A stretch of 15,652 bases of DNA, taken from Spirogloea muscicola (Eukaryota; Streptophyta; Zygnematophyceae; Spirogloeales; Spirogloeaceae). The stretch lies in the NCBI GenBank assembly GCA_009602725.1, contig WELB01000002.1:2112775-2128426 (forward strand). Reading direction: 5' to 3'. The notes beneath the pieces were generated by a model. The model ran no database searches. It saw only the letters and a list, made by a program, of their open reading frames with translations, and was not told the origin of the DNA. This document shows, in pieces, positions 1 through 6,932 of the stretch; position 1 is the first letter of the stretch, and every line of letters begins with the position of its first letter. A program made the position numbers and the translations under genes.

Positions 1-56
1 AACCAAGAAGGAAGTACTGACCCCCGACTGTGCTGTTAAGGGTCAGGGCCGTCACA
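1..56 (+). mobile_element. 3' tip of a family-B LTR (left-truncated by the window)
   Basis: The segment aligns to the last ~55 bp of the solo LTR-B at 9504-10382: an aacca start, a ctaac/cgact block, a tagggatcag-like block and a GTCACA terminus at 51-56. Immediately after it the sequence becomes LTR-A, starting part-way into that LTR. The simplest reading is a family-B element or solo LTR inserted into the A1 5' LTR, with the rest of it left of the window. The match is diverged, so this is by eye. Confidence 0.6.
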
Positions 57-497
57 TCCCGCCCGTCCTGGACTAACCCTCGCCAAGGGGGGACCTTGGG
101 CGCACCGCAAGGGCAGGCCTTGGAGCGACTCGCTCACACCCCTGGAGGGGGGGGGTGGCACGGGGGAAGCACTACGAGCCTTGAGCTAAGACCCGACATC
201 ACTTCGGACCGGCGAAGCCTAGGAGCAGCCTTGCCGCTGCTCGCCGCCGCAGCCGCGGCCGCAGCCTGCTGCGGGGCTCGCTGCGGGGAGTCCGTGGCTG
301 CGCCCGTTGAGGGCCAAGTTGCTGGCTCGCGCCCAGGAGGTGGGGTCGCCGCCGGACGGCGGCGCCACAGGGCCTGTCTTCCGCTGCGCTATGCGCTAGT
401 GCTTTGCCGTGTAGTGGGTTGGTCCCTAAACCCCCTACAGCCGAACTTAACAAGGACGACTCACCCTAACTGCGTGGCTAGGGGCGGGTTCACTACA
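57..497 (+). mobile_element. 5' LTR-A of element A1 (5' truncated)
   Basis: It matches the 3' LTR at 3229-3780 from about 60 onward, including the shared block 'cacccctggagg', the run of Ala-codon-like GC repeats, the stem-loop at 347-364 and the terminus CACTACA at 491-497. The first ~100 bp (TGTAACGATCC...) are missing because an LTR-B tip lies there. It is followed at once by the primer site, which fixes it as the 5' LTR. Confidence 0.85.
347..364. other. LTR stem-loop (cgccgcc / ggac / ggcggcg)
   Basis: A perfect 7-bp GC stem with a 4-nt loop lies 133 nt before the LTR end. The same hairpin with different loops is found in other LTR copies at 3630-3647, 4900-4916, 8774-8791 (one mismatch), 10228-10245, 10916-10933 (minus LTR) and 12623-12640, in both LTR families and at nearly the same distance from the LTR 3' end. 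Constant place and changing loop suggest a functional RNA or DNA structure; its role is unknown. Confidence 0.6.
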
Positions 498-499
498 TT

Positions 500-510
500 T
501 GGTATCAGAG
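500..510 (+). promoter_or_regulatory. Primer binding site of A1 (initiator-Met tRNA type)
   Basis: TGGTATCAGAG lies 2 nt after the LTR terminus CACTACA. This 11-mer is the well-known site complementary to the 3' end of initiator methionine tRNA used by many plant and algal Ty3/gypsy and Ty1/copia elements to prime minus-strand cDNA. The same string recurs at 8925-8935 and 12780-12790, each just after an LTR end. Confidence 0.9.
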
Positions 511-1001
511 GCGGTCTTGCGTCCATCGCGCTTGTGACTTATTGTGCTCGATGCTGATGATGCAAATATCACCCTGATGTGCTGGTCTGACCTTTTTCTG
601 TCAAAGATAAAAGTGCTTGCCAGACGTTGGTCCGTGAGGCGGCTCAGCGGAAGCGCCGGGTGCGGAGCCATCTTTGCGCAGCGAGCCAGCAACGACCAAC
701 GCCAGATTGACTGACTGATCCTTGAGGACCACTTGCTGCGTTTGCTTCTTTGGAGGTGTGGCTTGAGCCTGCAGCCTTTGTCTGGTAAGGTCAGTCGTGT
801 GGCCAGCAGTGATCGTGTGCATCGGTCCTGGTCATATCTGCGGCTGTCTGCCTGCCTGCTGATTGAGGTGTGGAGTTGCGCGCTGCCTTGCTTGCTCGCT
901 CGCTGGTGCACCAGTCTTGCGATGTCATGTATTGCGGTATGGAGTGTGTGATTTGCTGACTGTCGGAGCCTGAATTGATCACTCAGCGTCCTTTAGACAG
1001 C
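511..1001 (+). other. Untranslated leader of A1
   Basis: I see no convincing sense-strand gene here. Positions 511-640 match the leader of A2 (12791-12930), including 'ttgccagacgttggtcc', so this is shared family-A leader. Positions about 700-980 match, in inverted orientation, 5565-5880 in composite C. Open frames exist on the minus strand (447-911 and 601-822), but 447-911 crosses the primer site and LTR end, so it is not counted as a gene. Confidence 0.6.
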
Positions 1002-1725
1002 ATGGCATAGCACACCTCCAGGGCGCGGCCGAGCCCTCCTCGGGAGGCAGAGCGGTCGGCTGCTGAGGCAGCGGCTGCTGCAGGGCCAGCTGTTGCGGCA
1101 GTGGCTGCTGCAGAGCACGCCCAAGAGGGGCACGCCCAAGCGGGGCACGCCCACGAGGGGCACGGCCATGAGGGGCACGCCCAAGCGGGGCACGCCCAAG
1201 CGGGGCACGCCCAAGAGGGGCACACCCAAGAAGGGGCACGTCAGGCTGGGAGGCGGAGGCCAAGAGGGCTTGTCGGCTGGGGACCTGCAACGCGTTGTAT
1301 TCCTCACGCAGGATCTGGCAGCAGCCTACGACAGACCCAGCTCAACACCGGCTTTTTGCGTGGAGCAGTCGGCTGCTGAGGCAGCGGCTGCTGCAGAGCC
1401 AGCTGCTGAGGCAGTGGCTGCTGCGAGGCAAGTCCCTGAGGGGAACGCCGAGCTCGGAGCCGCGGGCCAAGAGGCTTGTCGGCTTGGGAGGTGCAAAGCA
1501 TGGCACTCTTCACTGAGCAGCTGGAGGAAGCTAAGGCTGGCCTGGACCCGTTCCTTCGTGCCTACCTCGAGGGGTCGCATGAGGAACAGCGTGCCCACCT
1601 CGTCCGGCTGCGGGCCGGAGAGCGGCATGTGCAAGGGGTCGATGCTGCGGTGCATTTGATGCGCCAGAGCAGCGGCAACCCGTCGCATGGACTTGCGACG
1701 GCCCACTAATCTCGGCAGCACTCCT
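1002..1725 (+). pseudogene. gag: Gag N-terminal region of A1, degenerate and internally duplicated
   Basis: The likely original start is the ATG at 1002, but a TAG follows at 1008-1010. The same frame then runs through an Ala/Glu-rich stretch (RSAAEAAAA...), nine His-Ala-Gln-Glu-Gly units (1116-1250) and, after a frameshift, the QEGLSAGDLQRVVFLTQDL block near 1260-1320. A second Ala-rich block (from ~1366) and a second block (LSAWEVQSMALFTEQLEEA, about 1474-1530) follow, so the N-terminal region is duplicated. The second block continues to HEEQRAHLVRLRAG and ends near GNPSHGLATAH with a TAA at about 1707. Composite C has a homologous copy on the minus strand (5037-5540), and D a more distant one (10383-10661). 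This is the part of Gag before the capsid fold; its function in this family is unknown to me. Confidence 0.65.
1116..1250 (+). repeat. 15-bp coding minisatellite, (His-Ala-Gln-Glu/Ala-Gly)x9
   Basis: Eight clear 15-bp units of the type cacgcccaagmgggg, plus a ninth diverged one, lie in one frame. They encode HAQEG, HAQAG, HAHEG, HGHEG, HAQAG, HAQAG, HAQEG and HTQEG. The array sits inside the Gag N-terminal region. A shorter seven-unit array is at the equivalent place in composite C (5325-5429). All units are multiples of three, so copy number can change without breaking the frame. Confidence 0.85.
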
Positions 1726-2371
1726 TGGAGGAAGCTGCCAGAGCACTGGCAACCCGTCGCATGGACTTGCGAGGGCCCACTAATCTCGGCAACCTCCTTG
1801 GAGGCAGCTGCTGTGCTGGATTGATTGATTTAATGCGCCAGAGCAGTGGCAACCGGTTGCATGGACTTGCGAGGGCCCACTGATCTCGGCAACACTCCTT
1901 GGAGGCAGCTCCCGTGCTGGACCCGTCCTCCCACACCCTACTGAGGACGTTGTGTGTGGAGGTGCAATCCTTGCACGGCCGCCGGCTTCGTGCCGGCGGA
2001 AGGCGTTTGCAAGGGGGTCGGGGCTGAGGTGCATTTGATGCGCCAAAGCCGGTTGGGGAATTCTTCGCATGGACTTGCCAGGGCCGCCCAATGTCAGCCA
2101 TAACCGGTCAATCTGACCAGAGTGGGAGGAGATGCAATGAGTTGCATTCCTCACGGAGCACCTGGAGACAGCCAAGGCTGTATTGGATCCGACTTCCCAC
2201 GCCTTATTGGGGGCGCTGTGTGGGGAAGTGCATTGCTTACTCGGCCGGCACGCTGCTGGCGGGAGGCATTTGCAAGGGATCGCTGCTGAGGTGCTTCTGA
2301 TGCGTCAGAACCGTGGCAACCCTGCGCATGGACTTGCGAGGGCCCACTAACCTCAGCAACACTCTGGTCAG
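1726..2371 (+). repeat. Tandemly repeated ~70-codon Gag module (diverged copies)
   Basis: The module seen once at 1506-1725 recurs. Two short copies of its tail (…GNPSHGLA-R-AH, followed by cggcaacactccttggagg) lie at about 1739-1800 and 1833-1910. A fuller copy spans about 1895-2090 (HSLEAAPVLDPSSHTLL...RRLQGG). Another spans about 2143-2369 (AFLTEHLETAKAVLDP... to MRQNRGNPAHGLARAH). The copies have drifted and contain stops. The tail block gcatggacttgcgagggccc appears five times with small changes. In most copies the codon after ..RAH is TAA or TGA, whereas composite C has CCA there. Confidence 0.7.
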
Positions 2372-2871
2372 GACGACCGGGGTGGCCTCCAGGCCTGGCT
2401 CAGCGAGATCATAGAGTGCTTCGTGTTGAGCTACCCGGATGCGACGGCAAGACTGCCGCTCGCTACCACTTATCTCGAGGGAGATCCCTGTGGTGGGACT
2501 CCATGAAGAAGACTTCCACGTCAGAGGTGTGCAACACCTGGAAGTGCTTCTCGAGCTCGCTCACCAAGGAATGTGGTGAGATTCATGGGGAGCTGAAGGC
2601 TCTTAATGAGCTCGATGCTATTCGTATGCGCAGGGACTTTAAGGACCAAGTGCGGCAATTGAGGCTGCTGGTCTCTAAGCTGCGCAACGAGCCTATGAAG
2701 GCTATCGATCAGTGCCAGCGATTTGAGGCTGGGCTGTCCGATCCGATGCGGAAGTGGGGCGGTGGATTCCGCCACTTCGCAGCCCTTGCCAACTTGCCCC
2801 AGCTGGTGGAGCACGCCAGGAAGGTGCTAAACACTTATCCAATTGTGTTGGGCAAGCGCTCCCTGCTTTAG
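2372..2871 (+). pseudogene. gag: Gag capsid domain of A1 (Retrotrans_gag type), frameshifted
   Basis: The frame beginning at 2372 reads DDRGGLQAWLSEIIECFVLSYPD and on to TTYLEGDP. A one-base loss near 2490 then moves it to the frame carrying WWDSMKK, the TWKCFSSSL block, and DFKDQVRQLRLLVSKLRNEP to EHARKVLNTYP, stopping at 2871. The layout (W-L...TTYL-GDP...W...TW-F...VRQ-RLL) is that of the Ty3/gypsy capsid. The second half is closely similar to the minus-strand capsid of composite C at 8426-8740 (shared RNEPM-AIDQC-RF-AGL). Capsid normally assembles the virus-like particle in the cytoplasm. The reading frame is broken at least once. Confidence 0.75.
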
Positions 2872-2937
2872 GCGGGAATATCTGCTGAGGCAGAGAGGGA
2901 ACCGGAGGAGTTTTGGCCCGAGGGGCTGAACATCCGT

Positions 2938-3139
2938 CCCATGAGAGGCTTGGAGAAGCCAGCTATGGAGGGGAATGGTTGCTGTCGCTGCGGCTATGAG
3001 AACCACCTCATCCAAACCCATGAGTCTGGTGAAGTGGCTCGGGTATGGGCCTGAGCACACCATGTGGAGCCTGCGGCCAATCTGGCACATTGTCCGCCTG
3101 CTCTTTTGGAAAACTTGGCCAAGGGTGGTGAATCCCTAG
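2938..3139 (+). pseudogene. Deletion junction: Gag zinc knuckle joined to chromodomain end
   Basis: The knuckle frame reads C-C-R-C-G-Y-E-N-H-L-I-Q-T-H (2980-3021), i.e. C-x2-C-x4-H-x4-H; the usual last Cys is His, formed by the junction itself. The overlapping frame from ATG 3020 reads SLVKWLGYGPEHTMW, the core of a chromodomain, and stops at 3137-3139 after 39 codons. The equivalent intact stretch is at about 14240-14320 in A2. Everything from protease through most of the integrase has been lost here. Short shared bases (tgag) at the joint could reflect template switching or microhomology repair; that is inference. Confidence 0.7.
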
Positions 3140-3215
3140 GCTTGGTCGAGGCCGCATCCGTCGGGCGTAAAACCTGTCGGCTGTTCTCTCGTTGTTCCCG
3201 AGGACGTGAACACCA

Positions 3216-3228
3216 GAATGGGGAGGTA
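3216..3228 (+). promoter_or_regulatory. Polypurine tract of A1
   Basis: GAATGGGGAGGTA lies directly before the TG of the 3' LTR. A matching tract (gtggggaggta) stands before the A2 3' LTR. In Ty3/gypsy elements this purine run primes plus-strand cDNA. Confidence 0.8.
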
Positions 3229-3780
3229 TGTAACGATCCAGCCGTTTGATTATGCCACACGGTGCTGTTAGCGTTACATGACTGCTAGCCGCTTGATGGA
3301 CAAGTGGGCCCGCCCAGGTGCGGGCAACTCCTGCCTGTCCTTGACTATTCCTCGCCAGGTTCCACCCTGCCAAGGGGGGGACCTTGGGCCCGCCGCAAGG
3401 GCAGGCCTTGGGGCGACCCGCTCACACCCCTGGAGGGGGGTGGCATGGGGGAGCACTACGAGCCTGGAGCTAGGACCCGACATCAATTCGGACCAACGAA
3501 GCCCAGGAGCAGCCTTGCCGCTGCTCACCGCCGCAGCCGACGCCGCAGCCTGCTGCGGGGCTCGCTGCGGGGAGTCCGTGGCTGCGCCCGTCGAGGGCCA
3601 GTTGCTGGCTCGCGCCCAGGAGGTGGGGTCGCCGCCGGACGGCGGCGCCACGGGCCTGTCTTCCGCTGCGCTATGCGCTAGTGCTTTGTCGTGTAGTGGG
3701 TTGGTCCCTAAAACCCCCTACAGCCGAACTTAACAAGGACGACTCACCCTAACTGCGTGTGTAGGGACGAGTTCACTACA
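3229..3780 (+). mobile_element. 3' LTR-A of element A1 (complete, 552 bp)
   Basis: It starts TGTAACGATCC just after the polypurine tract and ends GTTCACTACA, like the 5' LTR (491-497). It carries the LTR stem-loop at 3630-3647. Downstream (3781) there is no primer site; the sequence changes to the interior of an LTR-B, which marks the insertion edge. The frames at 3278-3733 and 3304-3681 lie wholly inside the LTR and are not genes. Confidence 0.9.
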
Positions 3781-4004
3781 GGGTGGGCCTTGAAGCGGCT
3801 CCCACACGCCCTGGAGGGGGGGGTGGCATTGAAGCATCACAAGTAGTCGGCTGAGACCAAACGGGTTGGTTTGATGAGTGAAGCCAGAGAGAGGCAGCCC
3901 TGCTTGCCTGCTGCCGCAGCCGCCGCCACAGCGCTGCTGCTGCCGTCTGCTGCCCAGCCCGTTGCCGCAGCTCGTCGCTTCGGACATCGCCGTCTCTCCG
4001 TAAG
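3781..4004 (+). mobile_element. Left part of a plus-strand LTR-B, interrupted on both sides
   Basis: It aligns with the interior of the solo LTR-B at 9504-10382 (from about 9925 to 10170): gtgggcc, ccctgg-ggggtggca, gaagc-caagtag, gccagagagaggc and the Gln/Ala-codon-like ctgctgccgcagc run. Its beginning is missing where A1 ends. Its continuation resumes at 4845 after the minus-strand solo LTR. Confidence 0.75.
4000..4004. repeat. Target-site duplication GTAAG (partner 4840-4844)
   Basis: GTAAG occurs directly before 4005 and again directly after 4839. The pair flanks the minus-strand solo LTR-B exactly and has the 5-bp length typical of Ty3/gypsy integration. Confidence 0.9.
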
Positions 4005-4839
4005 TGTGACGTTCTGATCCCTGTACAGGCAGTCAGGGGTTAGAACGTCCTTATTGTTTCGGTAGTTGTGATTTATAGACAATCCCCCAGCACGGTGAAT
4101 CACCACGTGGACACGCAGCGGAATACCTTGCCCTGAGGCGCGGCCCCAACAAGCGGCGACTCACCTCTCGGGACGGGCCAGCAACTATCCCCAAAGGGAG
4201 CAACCACAGTCTACCTTCAGGAGAGCCGATGAAGATCCGCAGAGACGGGCCAGCATCTGTCCCGAAGGGAGCAGCCACAGTTCACTCACAGGAGAGCCGA
4301 TGAAGATCCGCAGAGACGGGTTGCGGCGTCGGGCTGCAGCAGGCAGCAGCAGGCCTGCGTGGACGAGCTGCGGCAGCAGGCGGCAGCAGGACTGCGCGCC
4401 TCCCTTTCGCATGGGGTTCGCTGACTTGGACCGGGTGCCCTGAGGCTGGTCTCAGCCCTACTTATAGTGCTTCATGTGCCACCCTCCCCAAGGTCTCTGG
4501 GAGGCTCGCCTCAAGGCCCACCTTCGAGAAGGCGGGCCCCACAAGGGAGATACGATCGTGAGGGCGGCGGCGCCGCCCTCCGCGGCGCGGCGCCGCCAGG
4601 CGCGTCACAGCGCCACACGCGTCACAGGCATGTCACTGCGGGCCCGGCGGCCCGGTTGCCCGGCGGCCATGCCGCCCAGAGGCCTAGCGGCGGCAGCTCC
4701 GGCGAGCCGCGGCGCGCCCCGCGTCACTGTCGCGCGTCGCCCACGTGTCGCGCGCTAACGATACTGGGGCCGCGCGCCATTACTACGCGTCAGCGTTTGA
4801 CCCAAGGTTAAACGTCACGTAACGGGTGGGGATGTTACA
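4005..4839 (-). mobile_element. Solo LTR-B (835 bp), minus strand
   Basis: Read on the minus strand it begins TGTAACATCCCC (4839 leftward) and ends CAGAACGTCACA (4005). It has no internal region and is flanked by perfect GTAAG duplications, so it is a solo LTR left by LTR-LTR recombination. It landed inside another LTR-B (3781-4004 and 4845-5049). It contains a 72-bp tandem duplication (4172-4314) and, near its start, several CGCGTCA motifs. Confidence 0.93.
4172..4320 (+). repeat. 71-72 bp tandem duplication inside the solo LTR-B
   Basis: Unit 1 (4172-4243) and unit 2 (4244-4314) both run from gacgggccagca to gaagatccgcaga; a third unit starts (gacggg) at 4315. The units differ at several positions. 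I do not see the repeat in the solo LTR-B at 9504-10382, so it looks specific to this copy or subfamily. Confidence 0.85.
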
Positions 4840-4844
4840 GTAAG

Positions 4845-5049
4845 TACCATGGCTGCGCCCCATGCGGGATTTGCAATCAAGCCAGACCCTCAGTAGAGTC
4901 GCCGCCTCTGGCGGCGCCTCAGGGTAAGACTTCCGCTGTGTGCTGTAGTATTGCTTCACTAAAGGGGGTTTTCTTCTAAACCCCCATTGACCGAACCCAA
5001 TCAGGACGTCCTAACCCCTGACTGCGTGTATAGGGCTTAGGACGTTTTA
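4845..5049 (+). mobile_element. Right part of the interrupted plus-strand LTR-B
   Basis: It resumes the LTR-B broken at 4004 and shows the stem-loop (4900-4916), the ttctaaaccccc and tcaggacgtcctaacccc blocks, and a degenerate end (gacgtttta instead of gacgtcaca). No primer site follows, so this was a 3' or solo LTR, or its inner flank has been replaced. The exact end is uncertain by a few bases. Confidence 0.75.
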
Positions 5050-5540
5050 GTTGAACTGCCGTGTTGGGTGGGCCGTTGCACGTCCATGCAACGGATTGCC
5101 AGCGCTCTTGCGCACCAGATGCATCGCGGCATCGGTCTCTTGCGCATGCGGCCGTCCGCACGGATCTGGGCAATGTGGGCACGGTGCTCCTCGCACATCC
5201 TCTCAAGGAGGCGGTATAGCCCCTGCGGAACTGGGTCCATGGCAGCCTGGACTGCCGCCAGGTCCTGCGTGAGGAGTGCAACGCGTTGCGGATCCCCAGC
5301 CGACAAGCCCTCCTGGTCTCCGGCTCCCAGCTCGGCGTGCCCCTCTTGGGCGTGCCCCTCGTGAGCGTGCCTCGCTTTGGCGTGCCCCGCTTGGGCGTGC
5401 CCTTCTTGGGCGTGCCCCTCTTGGGCTTGCTCCACAGCAGCCACTGCCTCAACAGCTGGCCATGTAGCAGCCGCTGCTTCAGCAGCCGACCGCTCTACCT
5501 CTCGAGGAGGGCTCGGCCGCGCACTGGACGTGTGCAGAAA
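5037..5540 (-). pseudogene. gag: Gag N-terminal region, composite C
   Basis: Read right to left, an open frame from about 5540 gives an Ala/Glu-rich stretch, the seven-unit His/Ala/Gln repeat, then DQEGLSAGDPQRVALLTQDL, the RLLERMCEEHRAHIAQIRA block, and after a frameshift near 5150 a tail equivalent to A1's GNPSHGLATAH. It is homologous to A1 1040-1725 but without A1's internal duplication, so it better shows the ancestral order. The only in-frame start-like codons are internal (GTG at 5444); the ATG near 5543 is one frame off. The last codons run into the neighbouring LTR-B. It lies downstream of RNase H on its strand, which is the wrong order for a normal element. Confidence 0.7.
5325..5429 (-). 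repeat. 15-bp coding minisatellite, seven units (composite C)
   Basis: On the minus strand the units read QAQEG, HAQEG, HAQAG, HAKAR, HAHEG, HAQEG, HAELG in one frame. This is the counterpart of the nine-unit array at 1116-1250. Confidence 0.85.
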
Positions 5541-5564
5541 TCATGCTGTCTGAAGAACACTGAG

Positions 5565-5880
5565 TGATCAAGTCAGGCTCCGGCAGTCAGCAAATCACAC
5601 ACTTCAGACTGCAATACAGGACATCGCGAGACTGGTGCACCAGCAAGCGGGCCAGCAAGGCAGCGCGCGGTTGCGCGCAACTCCATACCTCAATCAGCAG
5701 GCAGGCAGACAGCCACAGACATGACCAGGACCGATGCACTCGATCGATGCTGGCCACACGACTACCCTTACCACACAAAGGCTGCAAGCTCAAAAGAAGC
5801 GAACGCAGCAAGTGGTCCTCAAGGATCAGGCAGTCAGGTTGGAGCTGGTCGCGGCTGGCTCAGGACGCAGCTCCTGGCGC
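5565..5880 (-). repeat. Copy of the A1 leader segment (inverted relative to A1)
   Basis: It matches the reverse complement of A1 about 700-980: shared strings include cagtcagcaaatcacacac, gactggtgcaccagc, caatcagcaggcaggcaga and cgcagcaagtggtcctcaag. It sits immediately before the Gag N-terminus on its strand, as in A1. RNase H joins it near 5880 with no LTR or primer site between. With the adjoining Gag part it forms an inverted repeat of roughly 550 bp with A1. Confidence 0.8.
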
Positions 5881-6290
5881 CCCTGCTGATTCGCATGACG
5901 AGTCGGACGCAGTCTTGCAGCCCGCACTCCAGCATTGATGTTAGCCAACGCATCAGCGCCGCGAATGTTGCGACTCACAGGGTCCGCAACATTAAGCCGT
6001 CCAGGGCAACAAACCCACTGGAAAGTGATTGTGCCATGCATTCAGCCCATCGAGCTTGAGGCCTAGTCAAATGCTGCTGCGTGTGGTAACATGTCAACGG
6101 GCAATGATCCGTGACAACTGTAAATTCCACACTTTCCAGGTAGCAACGCCAGCCACGTAAGGCGTGCACCACAGCCAGCAATTCCTGCTCGCCCGTAGTG
6201 TAATTTCGCTCTGCATGAATCGGCAGGCGACTCTAAATGCCAACGGGTGACCCTCTTGCAAGAGCACGGCACCAATGCAGCTCAAAGAGC
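5826..6290 (-). pseudogene. pol: RNase H domain of Ty3/gypsy pol, several frameshifts
   Basis: Three frames carry it in turn: SCIGAVLLQEGHPLAF (near 6275-6230), [20 protein letters not shown] with VVTDHCPLT (6181-6080), and [15 protein letters not shown] (near 6015-5970). These are the standard landmarks of the gypsy RNase H that removes RNA from the RNA-DNA hybrid. The first catalytic position (usual ...DAS) appears as I-C-N-A-L near 6290, so Asp is replaced by Asn and a stop follows. The last ~55 bp overlap the leader-like segment, marking a junction. It is not functional. Confidence 0.8.
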
Positions 6291-6932
6291 ATTGCAGATG
6301 AGCTCACATGGCACGCCTTCAAGAGGAAAGGCCAGCACAGGCGGAGATCTCAGTGCCTGCTGTAATCCCTCAAATGCCCTCTGGCATTCGGACGACCAAT
6401 CCCAAGGTACGTCCTTACCGGTCAGCTTCTTAAGAGGAAGTGTCAAGTTCCCACAGCCTTGTAGGAACTTACGGAAGTAATTCGCGAATCCCACAAAGGA
6501 GCGCAATGTAGGTACATTCCGTGGCACAGGCCAATCCCGTACGATCTTAGTCTTCTTGCGGTCGACACGTATGCCGTCTTTGCCCACGACATGCTCAAGG
6601 TATGTTCGCTCTGGCTGGTGAAATGCGCACTTGGACCTCTTGGCATACAGTATAATTTCACGCAGCAACTGCAGCACTCGGCGCAGGTGCCTTACGTGAT
6701 CCTCTGGCGTTTTTCTGAATAACAGTATGTCGTCCAAGTAACTCAGCACAAACTCGTAGAGCAGGGGGCCAAAGACCCTTGACATCGTCGCCTGGAACGT
6801 AGCCGGTGCATTGGTCAAACCAAAGCTCAGCACCTTGATTTGAAAATTTCCAAGCGGCGTGCGGAACGCCGACTTTGTAACGTCCGCAGGCGTGACTAGA
6901 ATTTGGTGATTCCGACTTGCCAGGTCCAGGAG
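6282..6932 (-). pseudogene. pol: Reverse transcriptase, palm/thumb part, with RNase H start
   Basis: This continues the RT after a one-base frameshift near 6930. On the minus strand the frame holds the motif-A Asp (LDL, codon 6926-6924), SFGLTNAPATFQATM, and the catalytic YLDD (6740-6729), then a connection segment with FVGFANYFRKFL and the RSPPVLAFP stretch, ending at ICNAL with a stop. The RT copies element RNA into cDNA in the particle. YLDD and motif A are both preserved, so loss of activity comes from the frameshift and later stops rather than an active-site change. The apparent start at 6833 (GTG) is not real; this is a polyprotein interior. Confidence 0.88.

Larger units (their letters stand above)
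57..3780 (+). mobile_element. Element A1: Ty3/gypsy chromovirus, internally deleted, non-autonomous
   Basis: The parts, in order, are 5' LTR-A (57-497, missing its beginning), primer site (500-510), leader, Gag N-terminal region with tandem duplications, capsid domain, one zinc knuckle, chromodomain remnant, polypurine tract (3216-3228) and complete 3' LTR-A (3229-3780). Protease, RT, RNase H and integrase are absent; the zinc knuckle runs straight into the chromodomain near 3018. This resembles deletion derivatives that move only when an intact relative supplies enzymes. Whether it moved in this form is not shown by the sequence. The right flank (3781) is inside an LTR-B, so A1 seems to have inserted there; the left flank and the left target duplication are outside the window. 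Confidence 0.85.

Noticed and set aside
500-510. Possible tRNA gene at TGGTATCAGAG
   Set aside because: Only the primer-complement is present, just after an LTR end; no cloverleaf.
1116-1250. Possible CRISPR array
   Set aside because: The units are 15 bp, directly adjacent without spacers and coding in frame; it is a minisatellite.
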